Shown here: positions 1 through 6,252 of the stretch, piece after piece
How the letters are laid out: the number at the start of each line of letters is the position of its first letter
Numbering within the stretch: position 1 is the first letter of the stretch
From: SpSt-28 sp044343155
GTDB lineage: Archaea > Aenigmatarchaeota > Aenigmatarchaeia > CG10238-14 > SpSt-28
NCBI GenBank assembly: GCA_044343155.1
Contig: JAVZSS010000027.1
Span: 1-8,958 of the forward strand
Direction of reading: 5' to 3'
DNA length: 8,958 bases
The notes under the pieces: model-generated
Seen by the model: only the letters and a program-made list of their open reading frames with translations
Database searches by the model: none
Told to the model about the DNA's origin: nothing
Made by a program: the position numbers and the translations under genes

Positions 1-795
1 GCTTATAATTGTAAAGAAATTTTAGAAGGAAAAAAATTTATAAGTTTTGATTTAGGAATTTCGAAAGAAAAAGTTGAAATTAGAGAAAAGGGTGTTTTGA
101 TTAGAGATTGTTTAGTTAGTTTAGAGAAAATAAAAAAGATTGCTAATGATAGCTCTAATTCAATTTATTGCTTAGAAAATGGAGAAATAAAAAAGATTTT
201 GTTTTTTGAAAAAAATGTTTATAAGCTTAGATTGGTTAAACCAAATACTGCTCCAACTCTAGAAATCAATGGTATACATATGCATAGGATTAAAGGTATA
301 ACTCCTTGGGAAGATAGTAAAATTAAAGTTTCTTGTGTTAATGTAAAGAATAGATCAGTTTTAGATATTTGTACTGGTTTAGGTTATACTGCAATATTAG
401 CAAAAAAATTTGGTTGCAAAGAAGTTATTACAATTGAAAAAGATGAAAATGTTTTGAAAGTTGCTGAATATAATCCTTGGTCTAAAGAATTGGAAAATAT
501 AGAAATAATTAATGAAGATGCGTTTTATGCTTTAGAAAAAATTGATAGAAGGTTTGATGTTATAATTTTTGATCCTCCAAGATTTAGTTTAGCTCCAGAA
601 TTATATAGCAAAGAATTTTATTCTATTTTAAAAGGTAAGTTGAATCCAAATGGAAAAATTTTTCATTATGTTGGTGATGTTTGGATAAAAAAAGGTAAAA
701 CATTTTGGAAAGAGATTAGAAATAGGCTTAAAAATGTTGGATTTAAGAATATAAAATATAAGCCGAATGCAAAAGGAATTGTAGCAAATGTTTAA
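1..795 (+). CDS. Predicted archaeal SAM-dependent methyltransferase (COG2521-like), 5' end missing
   Basis: The reading frame is open from the first base and ends in TAA, giving 264 residues without the N-terminus. A TTG at base 97 is only an internal codon: residues 1-32 before it (with EGKKFISFDLG) look like real coding sequence and fit the family's N-terminal part. Visible elements are a conserved block TAPTLEINGIHMHR (about 83-96), SAM-binding motif I VLDICTGLG (120-128), an acidic motif after strand 2 (ITIEKDENVL) and motif IV with DPPR (191-194), followed by FSLAPELYSKEFY. The fold is a Rossmann-type class I methyltransferase, presumably cytoplasmic. I recall this arrangement from archaeal proteins annotated as predicted methyltransferases (COG2521). 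The substrate is unknown to me; the DPPR motif alone does not tell RNA, protein or small molecule. The next gene follows after 22 bases on the same strand, so the two may be co-transcribed. Confidence 0.85.
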   Translation, partial: AYNCKEILEGKKFISFDLGISKEKVEIREKGVLIRDCLVSLEKIKKIANDSSNSIYCLENGEIKKILFFEKNVYKLRLVKPNTAPTLEINGIHMHRIKGITPWEDSKIKVSCVNVKNRSVLDICTGLGYTAILAKKFGCKEVITIEKDENVLKVAEYNPWSKELENIEIINEDAFYALEKIDRRFDVIIFDPPRFSLAPELYSKEFYSILKGKLNPNGKIFHYVGDVWIKKGKTFWKEIRNRLKNVGFKNIKYKPNAKGIVANV

Positions 796-817
796 ACTTT
801 TTAAAAATTTATAATTT

Positions 818-1702
818 ATGAAGTGTGTTAGATGCGGTAAAGAAGCTAGTATTAAAGTTTTAGCTCCTCTTTGTAATGAATGTTTTATAATTAGTTATGA
901 AAATAGAGTTGAAAAGGTTATAAAAAAATTTAGGTTAATTGAGAAAAATGATAAAGTTTTAGTTGCTGTTTCTGGTGGAAAAGATAGCTTAAGTTGTGCT
1001 TTAGTTTTATCTAAATTAAGAAATAAGCTTAATTTTGAAATGGAGATACTAACTATGGATGTTAATACTTACTGTTTTTCAAATAAAATAAAAGAATTTG
1101 TTGAAGATTTTAGTAAAAGGATTAATGTTAAATTTAATTTCATTTCTTTTAAAGATTACTTTGGATTTAATAAAAAGTTGGAAGATTGGATAAAAGAAAG
1201 AAAAATCAAGCGTCCTGTTTGCTCAGTTTGTGGAATTTTAAAAAGATATGCAATTAATAAATTTGCTAGAGAAAATGGTTTCAATAAAATAGCAACTGGA
1301 CATTGTGCTAATGATATTGCTAGATTTTTTATTAAAAATTTAATTGGAAAAAATTTAGAATACATTTCAAAGTTAAAACCTATTGTTTATAGTGAGCATC
1401 CAAAACAAGTAACTAGAATAAGACCTTTATATGAATGCTTAGAATTTGAAAATTTAAACTATGTAAAGTTAAACAATCTTAATCCTATTTCTTCTTGCTC
1501 TTTTTACATGATGAAAGACAGATTTTATAGAATAATTTCGTTAATTGAAGAAAAAGATAGAAAATTTTTGATAGAATTTGTTAGAGGGTTAGAAGAATTG
1601 AATTTTGAAACTAGAAAAGAAAAAATATTTGAGTGTAGAATTTGTGGGGAACCAACAAATAAAGAAGTTTGTTCTGTTTGTAGATTGTTAAATAAAGAAT
1701 GA
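818..1702 (+). CDS. TtuA/Ncs6-like tRNA 2-thiolation enzyme (PP-loop ATPase with Fe-S and zinc sites)
   Basis: A 294-residue protein of the TtcA/TtuA (COG0037) type, which adenylates a tRNA uridine and replaces its 2-oxygen by sulfur. Visible in order: an N-terminal zinc ribbon (C3, C6, C19, C22), the PP-loop SGGKDS (52-57) that binds ATP, CSVC with C135 and C138, the motif GHCANDIA (161-168), C227, and a C-terminal zinc ribbon (C273, C276, C285, C288). C135, C138 and C227 match, with a constant shift of five, the three cysteines that hold the [4Fe-4S] cluster in TtuA as I remember it. The usual GHNxDDE motif is altered here to GHCANDI, so the subfamily and exact tRNA position are uncertain. 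No Shine-Dalgarno sequence precedes the ATG. A TTTAAA at 791-796 is about 25 bases upstream, so a leaderless transcript is possible, as is read-through from the methyltransferase gene. The stop codon overlaps an ATG of the following frame. Confidence 0.85.
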   Translation: MKCVRCGKEASIKVLAPLCNECFIISYENRVEKVIKKFRLIEKNDKVLVAVSGGKDSLSCALVLSKLRNKLNFEMEILTMDVNTYCFSNKIKEFVEDFSKRINVKFNFISFKDYFGFNKKLEDWIKERKIKRPVCSVCGILKRYAINKFARENGFNKIATGHCANDIARFFIKNLIGKNLEYISKLKPIVYSEHPKQVTRIRPLYECLEFENLNYVKLNNLNPISSCSFYMMKDRFYRIISLIEEKDRKFLIEFVRGLEELNFETRKEKIFECRICGEPTNKEVCSVCRLLNKE

Positions 1703-1728
1703 AGAATATTTATTTCAAAATATTATTA

Positions 1729-2457
1729 ATGGAAGGCCCAGGAGTATTAGTAATTAAAGAAAAACTAGAATTTTTAAAGGGAAAAATCATAGAGAAAGTT
1801 TCCGGAAACACTAAAGAAGATAAAGAAAAAATTTTAAATAAAAGGATTGTTGATATTAAGTCTTTTGGAAAAAGGTTGATTTTTGATCTTGAAGATGTCT
1901 ATCTTATAATTCATTTTTTGATGTATGGTAGTTTTAGAATAAATGAAAAAATAGAAAATAAGAAAGAAAGACTACAAATCCTTGTTAACAATAACATTAT
2001 TAACTTTTATAATACTTCTGTGAAAATTGTAGAAAAATCTGACTTTAATATAGATGAAAGAACTGACGTGATGAGTAATAAATTTGATAAAAACTTAGTA
2101 AAAAATAAGGTTAAAAATTATGAAGGGTTTGTTTGTGATGTATTATTAGATCAAAATATTTTTTCAGGAGTTGGAAACATAATTAAAAATGAGGCACTTT
2201 TTAGAGCTAAAATTCACCCATTAAGCATAGCAAAAAATTTGGATGAAAAGATAGTTGATAATTTAATAGAAGAAGTTATTAAATTTTCTAACATCTTTTA
2301 TTTGTGTAGAAAAAGGAATAAACCACTAAAAGATTTCATGTTAATATATGGCAAAAGAAAATGTCCTTCTTGTAATTCTAAGGTAAGAATAATGAATCTT
2401 GGAAAATACAACAGGAGAACTTACTATTGTGAAAATTGTCAAATTCTTTACAAATGA
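1729..2457 (+). CDS. Fpg/Nei-type DNA glycosylase (H2TH and zinc finger), no N-terminal proline
   Basis: Base-excision-repair enzyme of the formamidopyrimidine-DNA glycosylase/endonuclease VIII superfamily, 242 residues from this start. The N-terminus MEGPGVLVIKE aligns with Nei-type MPEGPE. The H2TH DNA-binding region is clear at about 139-163 (LLDQNIFSGVGN, then NEALFRAKIHP). The C-terminal zinc finger has C212, C215, C234 and C237, with the arginine-rich turn NRRT (228-231) before YYC. A candidate beta-hairpin lysine is K48 (SFGKRL). I chose the ATG at 1729 because the family's catalytic residue is at the extreme N-terminus. The in-frame ATG at 1699 overlaps the upstream stop (ATGA) and would add ten residues (MKNIYFKILL) that should block that site. 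The proline nucleophile normally second is absent, so Glu2 would follow the initiator Met. I recall relatives starting MPEGPS or MEGPS, so this may be a subfamily trait. Such genes are mainly bacterial; acquisition by transfer is possible. Confidence 0.85.
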   Translation: MEGPGVLVIKEKLEFLKGKIIEKVSGNTKEDKEKILNKRIVDIKSFGKRLIFDLEDVYLIIHFLMYGSFRINEKIENKKERLQILVNNNIINFYNTSVKIVEKSDFNIDERTDVMSNKFDKNLVKNKVKNYEGFVCDVLLDQNIFSGVGNIIKNEALFRAKIHPLSIAKNLDEKIVDNLIEEVIKFSNIFYLCRKRNKPLKDFMLIYGKRKCPSCNSKVRIMNLGKYNRRTYYCENCQILYK

Positions 2458-2492
2458 AAATATCGTTAATTTTTTAGAGAATTCATTAATAA
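2458..2492. terminator. Short convergent intergenic gap with a T-run, possible terminator
   Basis: Only 35 bases separate the glycosylase stop codon from the cas6 stop codon on the other strand. A run of six T at 2470-2475 on the plus strand could serve as an archaeal oligo-T terminator for the left operon. I see no convincing stem-loop and no equally good T-run for the minus-strand operon, so cas6 transcription may run into the glycosylase gene in antisense. Confidence 0.35.
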
Positions 2493-3203
2493 TTAAGTTT
2501 GATCTTTTTCTTTAATTGGATTCACAAATCCAAAACCTAGGCTATTTTTTTCTCCCAAACCACAATCAAGTAAGAACTTATAGAATTTCCTCTCTCTATT
2601 TTCTATGTAACTCTTTTCTAATAAATCAAACAATGAACCAAAAATTAAAAATTTCTTACCATGTTTTTCTAAAGGAATAGAAACACTTTTCTTTATTTTC
2701 ATTAAATCAAAAATATCCCCAATCTCTATACTTTCTTTAAAAAAGGCTTCATACTTTTTTAGAGAATTTTCCTTCAATCTTTCTACAAAAATAGAATAGT
2801 TTTTATCTTTTATAAAAGAGAAAGGTCTATTTTTATAATACACTACAATCGGGCTACCTGTTTGCCATTTTATTTTTTTGCCAATCTTTATATCAATAAC
2901 TTTTATTTTTTCTTTTTTAAACAAACTATACCCCATATAGAAGTATTCTATTTTTTTCAAAACCTCTTTTGTTTCTTCAACTAATTCCTTATCTGGGGAT
3001 GAAAATATTATAAAGAAATTGTTATTTATTTTAAAAATATCACTAAAACAAAAAAATTTAAAACCTTTTTGCTCATGCTTGTTTTTTAATTTTTCTGACT
3101 TTAAGAATAAAGAATAGAAAAATCCTTGAAGCATAAACTTATTGTTAAAGAATGATATTGGATGTACTTTTTCAATTGGAGAAAATTGAAGTATTATTCT
3201 CAT
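2493..3203 (-). CDS. cas6: CRISPR-associated endoribonuclease Cas6
   Basis: A 236-residue RAMP-fold protein that would cleave precursor crRNA within the repeats to give crRNAs with an 8-nt 5' tag. The family signature is the glycine-rich C-terminal loop GLGEKNSLGFGF (215-226), typical of Cas6. The N-terminus MRIILQFSP forms the first ferredoxin-like strand. Candidate catalytic residues by position are Y30, H43 and K46 or K49, similar to the Tyr-His-Lys triad of Pyrococcus Cas6 as I remember it; this assignment is inferred without an alignment. The length is ordinary for Cas6. The gene is last in the csm operon and its ATG overlaps the csm5 stop by four bases, suggesting translational coupling; upstream there is only a weak GAG-type ribosome site. 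A Cas6 in the operon implies a CRISPR array in the genome, but none lies in this window. Confidence 0.9.
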   Translation of the reverse strand: MRIILQFSPIEKVHPISFFNNKFMLQGFFYSLFLKSEKLKNKHEQKGFKFFCFSDIFKINNNFFIIFSSPDKELVEETKEVLKKIEYFYMGYSLFKKEKIKVIDIKIGKKIKWQTGSPIVVYYKNRPFSFIKDKNYSIFVERLKENSLKKYEAFFKESIEIGDIFDLMKIKKSVSIPLEKHGKKFLIFGSLFDLLEKSYIENRERKFYKFLLDCGLGEKNSLGFGFVNPIKEKDQT

Positions 3204-4102
3204 AATTGCTCTATTTCAATTTTAACTAAACCTGGTAAATATTTTTTACCATTAACCTCAACTACTCTTATTCCTTTTTTGTTTAAGATTCTAATGTATT
3301 TAGGAACAGTTTTAGAATATATTCCACCATATTTGCCTATTGTGATTATTGCTTGATTTGATTTTAGATTTTCAATATCTATTTTAACATTCTCTATAAT
3401 TTTTTTTACTAAAGCATCACTGGCTTTTCTTTCTATTATTTCTATATAACTTTTCATAAAATTTCGAGCAGCAGTAAGAACATTTTCTATATCAAAGTTT
3501 TCTTCTATTTGAACAACAGCTTTACTCTTGAAATTTATGACAAATTCAGAATAAAATCCTCTTTTTACTAAAACTTTTCCTATAATTATTTTGTAATCTT
3601 GATTAATTGGAAAACAATCTGAAATATGTAAATTTGGTATTTTTCCTGTTTCATATAAATGATTCATATTTTCTGGTTTTTCTATTGCTTCTTTTAAATT
3701 AGGATTTTCCTCAAAGAGTGACAATTCATTTAATAAAGCAGTTACAAAGAAACCCTTTAATGAGCTACCAGGTATTATAGGGATTAATTGTTTACCACCG
3801 CTTTTTATTACTTCTTGTATTTCTACACTCCCCTCTTCCAGACTTTTTTCATATTCTAATTTATAAATCTTAAAGCTATCGTCAAAATTTGTAGATTTAA
3901 CAAAGTTTTTAATCTCTTCTTCTAATTGTATTGGTTCTTCACACTTAGATCTTTCTAGCTTTTTTTCTATAAGAATATTCAATATTTTCTCTGAGTTTAA
4001 TCTCCATCCATCTTTTATAAAATAGCTCTTATAAGATTCTCCAGTTCCTATATGAATTGGTGAAATATTTTCCACTTTTATTTTAAAATCTTTTATACTC
4101 AT
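3200..4102 (-). CDS. csm5: Type III-A effector subunit Csm5 (RAMP)
   Basis: A 300-residue RAMP protein that in type III-A complexes caps the 3' end of the crRNA and, by published work on other species, helps recruit host nucleases for crRNA 3' trimming. Visible motifs: ISPIHIGTG near the start (13-21), the RAMP loop IPGSSLKG (110-117), LHISDCF (158-164), a glycine-containing stretch IGKYGG (255-260), and YLPGLVKIE near the C-terminus (288-296), a common Csm5 ending. The start ATG overlaps the csm4 stop (ATGA), and GGATGA lies 8-9 bases upstream within csm4 as a plausible ribosome site. Identity rests on motifs plus its place between csm4 and cas6. It could only be confused with another RAMP such as Csm3, which is present separately. 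Confidence 0.9.
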   Translation of the reverse strand: MSIKDFKIKVENISPIHIGTGESYKSYFIKDGWRLNSEKILNILIEKKLERSKCEEPIQLEEEIKNFVKSTNFDDSFKIYKLEYEKSLEEGSVEIQEVIKSGGKQLIPIIPGSSLKGFFVTALLNELSLFEENPNLKEAIEKPENMNHLYETGKIPNLHISDCFPINQDYKIIIGKVLVKRGFYSEFVINFKSKAVVQIEENFDIENVLTAARNFMKSYIEIIERKASDALVKKIIENVKIDIENLKSNQAIITIGKYGGIYSKTVPKYIRILNKKGIRVVEVNGKKYLPGLVKIEIEQL

Positions 4103-5067
4103 ACTTTTTCATCCATTTTTATTAACATTGGTCTAATTACTACAAAATAGTTCTTACCTTTATTTTTCTCAATCTTAAAACAATAATTTTTTAAATTTCC
4201 TCCTTTGAAATAGAGAATAGATCCTTCTTTGAAGCACATTAAGCTTCTTCCAACCAATTTTCCATTCTCGGAAGGTAGATATCCCTTCACTTTTATTATA
4301 TCATAGTAAGACCTTTCTATTTCCACACTTTCTAATATTTTTTCATTTATTGGTATTCTGTTCATTAAATAGTAGTATCCCTCTTCAGTTTTTTCACATT
4401 CTATTTTTTCTTCAGGAAAAGTGTTATCATGATAAAACTTAACTTTGCCATAGCCTATGCTAATTCTTTTTCCAATGAAATGAATTGCTTCATTGCCGAA
4501 AAGTGTAGATTTAATTAATTCTATCTTTTCCCAATTTGTTTTTATTAGAAAATGAAATGGGTTTAAGCTTGATAAAACAATAGGATACAAGTTAATTGAT
4601 TGAGATGTAATTCTATCTATGACATTCCTTATTCTAATCTCTTTTCTAAATTCATAAACTTTTTCTGAATCTTTATCTTCTAGAATAAAGCTCTTAACGA
4701 AATTTTCTATATTTGTTTTCATCAATTCTAAAATAGGTAGATATGGTTTTTGTTTTTTCTTGTTTGTAATTGTATCTAAAGCTTCCTTATTATTTACAAA
4801 TCTAGCTAACCAAGTATAAAATGCTGAAGAAACTGGAAGATAGATTAGATTTTTTTCTATAAAGAATGGAGAAGAGACAGCAAAATACATTTTATCTTCT
4901 TCAATTTTTTCTCTAAAGCTATTAAAATCTGATGTATATCCATTTCTGTTTATTAGATAGATAATATATGCTGTAAGTCTTAATGAATCTATTTCCTGAA
5001 AACTATTACCAAAAACTATTCTATTATAGCTATTTTCACTTCCTTCTACTCTAATCTCTAGTTTCAT
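4099..5067 (-). CDS. csm4: Type III-A effector subunit Csm4 (RAMP, crRNA 5'-tag binding)
   Basis: A 322-residue protein of the Csm4/Cas5-like RAMP family, which holds the 5' tag of the crRNA and bridges Cas10 to the Csm3 backbone. Evidence: the segment IRIRNVIDRITSQS (144-157) resembles the family's basic N-R-I-D-R-x-T motif, and a glycine-rich loop with ISIGYGKVKF (202-211) follows FIGKR. The C-terminal part has MCFKEGSILYF (277-287), also typical. I start at the ATG at 5067. A longer form from GTG at 5073 would add two residues (Met-Lys), but that GTG lies inside the GAAGGAAGTG ribosome site, leaving almost no spacing. The gene follows csm3 after 14 bases and overlaps csm5 by four. The N-terminus lacks a clear glycine-rich HIG-type motif, which is not unusual for this diverse family. 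Confidence 0.88.
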   Translation of the reverse strand: MKLEIRVEGSENSYNRIVFGNSFQEIDSLRLTAYIIYLINRNGYTSDFNSFREKIEEDKMYFAVSSPFFIEKNLIYLPVSSAFYTWLARFVNNKEALDTITNKKKQKPYLPILELMKTNIENFVKSFILEDKDSEKVYEFRKEIRIRNVIDRITSQSINLYPIVLSSLNPFHFLIKTNWEKIELIKSTLFGNEAIHFIGKRISIGYGKVKFYHDNTFPEEKIECEKTEEGYYYLMNRIPINEKILESVEIERSYYDIIKVKGYLPSENGKLVGRSLMCFKEGSILYFKGGNLKNYCFKIEKNKGKNYFVVIRPMLIKMDEKV

Positions 5068-5070
5068 TTT

Positions 5071-5080
5071 CACTTCCTTC
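5071..5080 (-). promoter_or_regulatory. Ribosome binding site of csm4
   Basis: On the minus strand this reads GAAGGAAGTG, an imperfect version of AGGAGGTGAT. The GAAGG core sits eight bases before the ATG at 5067. It decides the start, because the upstream GTG is part of the site itself. Confidence 0.6.
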
Positions 5081-5081
5081 T

Positions 5082-5816
5082 TTAACCATTAATAAAACTA
5101 GGTTCAAATTCTTTAGTTGAACCATCGTATTCTATCTTTATTTTTACTCTACCATAGCCTCTACTTCCACATCCTCCTAGATAAGTTTTCGCGACTAATT
5201 CTAACCCCTCTTCTAAAAATTCCAGATCTTCTTGCATTTCGTTTTCATTTTCTACAATATAGGTTATTAATCCTTTAAAAACGCTTCCTACTACAACCCT
5301 TTCCATTGTTCTAGGATTAATAGCTTTTCCAGAAGATCTTACTATTGAGTTTTCCATTTTTGTTTCAGTACCATAGTCAAAAGTTAGATCTTGTCTTTCT
5401 AATTCATCCCAATATTCTAATGTTTCGTTTGTTGGAAGCAAATCAGAAAATATTAATCTTCCTCTTCTAGCTTGTGTTCCAAACAATCTTTTTATTTTAT
5501 TTCCAATCTCAGGTTCTTTATCTAAATCTTCACCTATATCTTTTCCTTTTTTTCCTTCCTCTTCTACCTCTTTATATAATCCGTATTTTCTAACTAACTC
5601 ACATCTTATTTTTCCCTTTAACGAACTTCCAGGAATTATAGGAATCTTTTTTACTTCACCATTATCTTTTCTATTCTTGTAAACAACTCTTAACACAGGA
5701 TTATCCAAGCTACCCACTTCAAATGTTTCTTTTTCACCTCTTATAGCAAGACCTGTTAATACTGTAACTTCAATTGGTATTTCTTTAATTTTATATTTTT
5801 CTTTATTCATATCCAT
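5082..5816 (-). CDS. csm3: Type III-A backbone subunit and target-RNA nuclease Csm3
   Basis: A 244-residue RAMP protein that polymerises along the crRNA and cuts bound target RNA every six nucleotides. The catalytic aspartate is present: GSLDNPV (35-41, Asp38) matches the GAIDSPV block with Asp33 of Streptococcus thermophilus Csm3. Further family features are IPGSSLKGKIR (61-71), LFG (111-113), RRGRLIFSD (117-125), a thumb-like segment with ETKMENSIVRS and NPRTMERV (151-173), and the glycine-rich YLGGCGSRGYGRV (212-224). Two differences stand out: the usual TGLHIGG is TGLAIRG here (21-27), and a charged stretch rich in Glu, Lys and Asp (about 84-106) stands before LFG. A strong ribosome site lies five bases before the ATG at 5816. 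A second ATG two codons on (5810) would be too far from it. Gene order csm2-csm3-csm4 confirms the assignment. Confidence 0.95.
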   Translation of the reverse strand: MDMNKEKYKIKEIPIEVTVLTGLAIRGEKETFEVGSLDNPVLRVVYKNRKDNGEVKKIPIIPGSSLKGKIRCELVRKYGLYKEVEEEGKKGKDIGEDLDKEPEIGNKIKRLFGTQARRGRLIFSDLLPTNETLEYWDELERQDLTFDYGTETKMENSIVRSSGKAINPRTMERVVVGSVFKGLITYIVENENEMQEDLEFLEEGLELVAKTYLGGCGSRGYGRVKIKIEYDGSTKEFEPSFING

Positions 5817-5821
5817 AACAT

Positions 5822-5831
5822 TTCACCTCCT
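5822..5831 (-). promoter_or_regulatory. Strong Shine-Dalgarno site of csm3
   Basis: On the minus strand this reads AGGAGGTGAA, five bases before the csm3 ATG, in the 18-base gap after csm2. It is nearly fully complementary to the 3' end of 16S rRNA. High translation of Csm3 would suit a subunit present in several copies per complex (inference). Confidence 0.8.
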
Positions 5832-5834
5832 TTT

Positions 5835-6236
5835 TTATAGTAAAGCTACAGTTATTGATTCAATTGCATCATACAAATTATCAAAAACCATAGGATTATT
5901 TTTACCCAATTCAAGAGCTCTTTCTAAAAACATTTTATAACAATTTTTTAATTCTTCCTTTATGACTCTTCTCTTAGATTGATATTCTAAAAACACTAAA
6001 ACTTTAATTAATGTGCTAGACTTCTTTTTTTCGTCAACATTTTTTATTTCTCTAATCATATCAAGGATTTTTCTTATTTGCTTATTTGACTTCTCTATAT
6101 CTTCTCTAGTAGACTTTTGAGTAATACCACTTTTAAATAGTTTCTGGTATAGAAGTTCGAACTCTCCATTTAGTAGAATTTTATCTATATCTGAAGTGGA
6201 AAACATATGTCCCATTTTTTGTTGAAAAGCATCCAT
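5835..6236 (-). CDS. csm2: Type III-A small subunit Csm2
   Basis: A 133-residue protein with no predicted beta-rich part, signal peptide or membrane segment; it looks all-helical and strongly charged, as expected for Csm2. This subunit forms the minor filament opposite Csm3 and contacts the crRNA-target duplex. The best family-like piece is the stretch LLYQKLFKSGIT through IRKILDMIREIKN (28-65). The second half (KVLVFLEYQSKRR, then FLERALELG) fits the basic helical bundle of small subunits. Sequence conservation in this family is low, so the identification depends largely on size and on its place between cas10/csm1 and csm3. The gene starts seven bases after csm1 with a perfect ribosome site. 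The alternative start Met8 (MGHMF) is too far from that site. Confidence 0.85.
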   Translation of the reverse strand: MDAFQQKMGHMFSTSDIDKILLNGEFELLYQKLFKSGITQKSTREDIEKSNKQIRKILDMIREIKNVDEKKKSSTLIKVLVFLEYQSKRRVIKEELKNCYKMFLERALELGKNNPMVFDNLYDAIESITVALL

Positions 6237-6242
6237 CTATTT

Positions 6243-6252
6243 ATCACCTCCT
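6243..6252 (-). promoter_or_regulatory. Perfect Shine-Dalgarno site of csm2, embedded in the csm1 stop region
   Basis: On the minus strand this reads AGGAGGTGAT, six bases before the csm2 ATG, fully complementary to the usual 16S rRNA 3' end. The same bases encode the end of Csm1: an arginine codon AGG and the stop TGA lie inside it. Ribosomes ending on csm1 would be placed on the csm2 start site, suggesting translational coupling. Confidence 0.85.

Noticed and set aside
97..99. TTG as start codon of the methyltransferase
   Set aside because: The frame is open to base 1 and the 32 upstream codons read as family-like protein sequence, so the gene is simply cut by the window edge.
1156..1365. 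Minus-strand open frame within the thiolase gene
   Set aside because: It lies entirely opposite a well-conserved gene, shows no family features and has no plausible ribosome site or promoter.
1699..1728. ATG at 1699 as glycosylase start
   Set aside because: It gives an attractive ATGA overlap with the upstream gene, but adds ten residues before the MEGPG block, which should be at the N-terminus in this family. It is kept only as an alternative.
5071..5073. GTG as start of csm4
   Set aside because: The GTG forms part of the ribosome site GAAGGAAGTG; the ATG six bases later has proper spacing.
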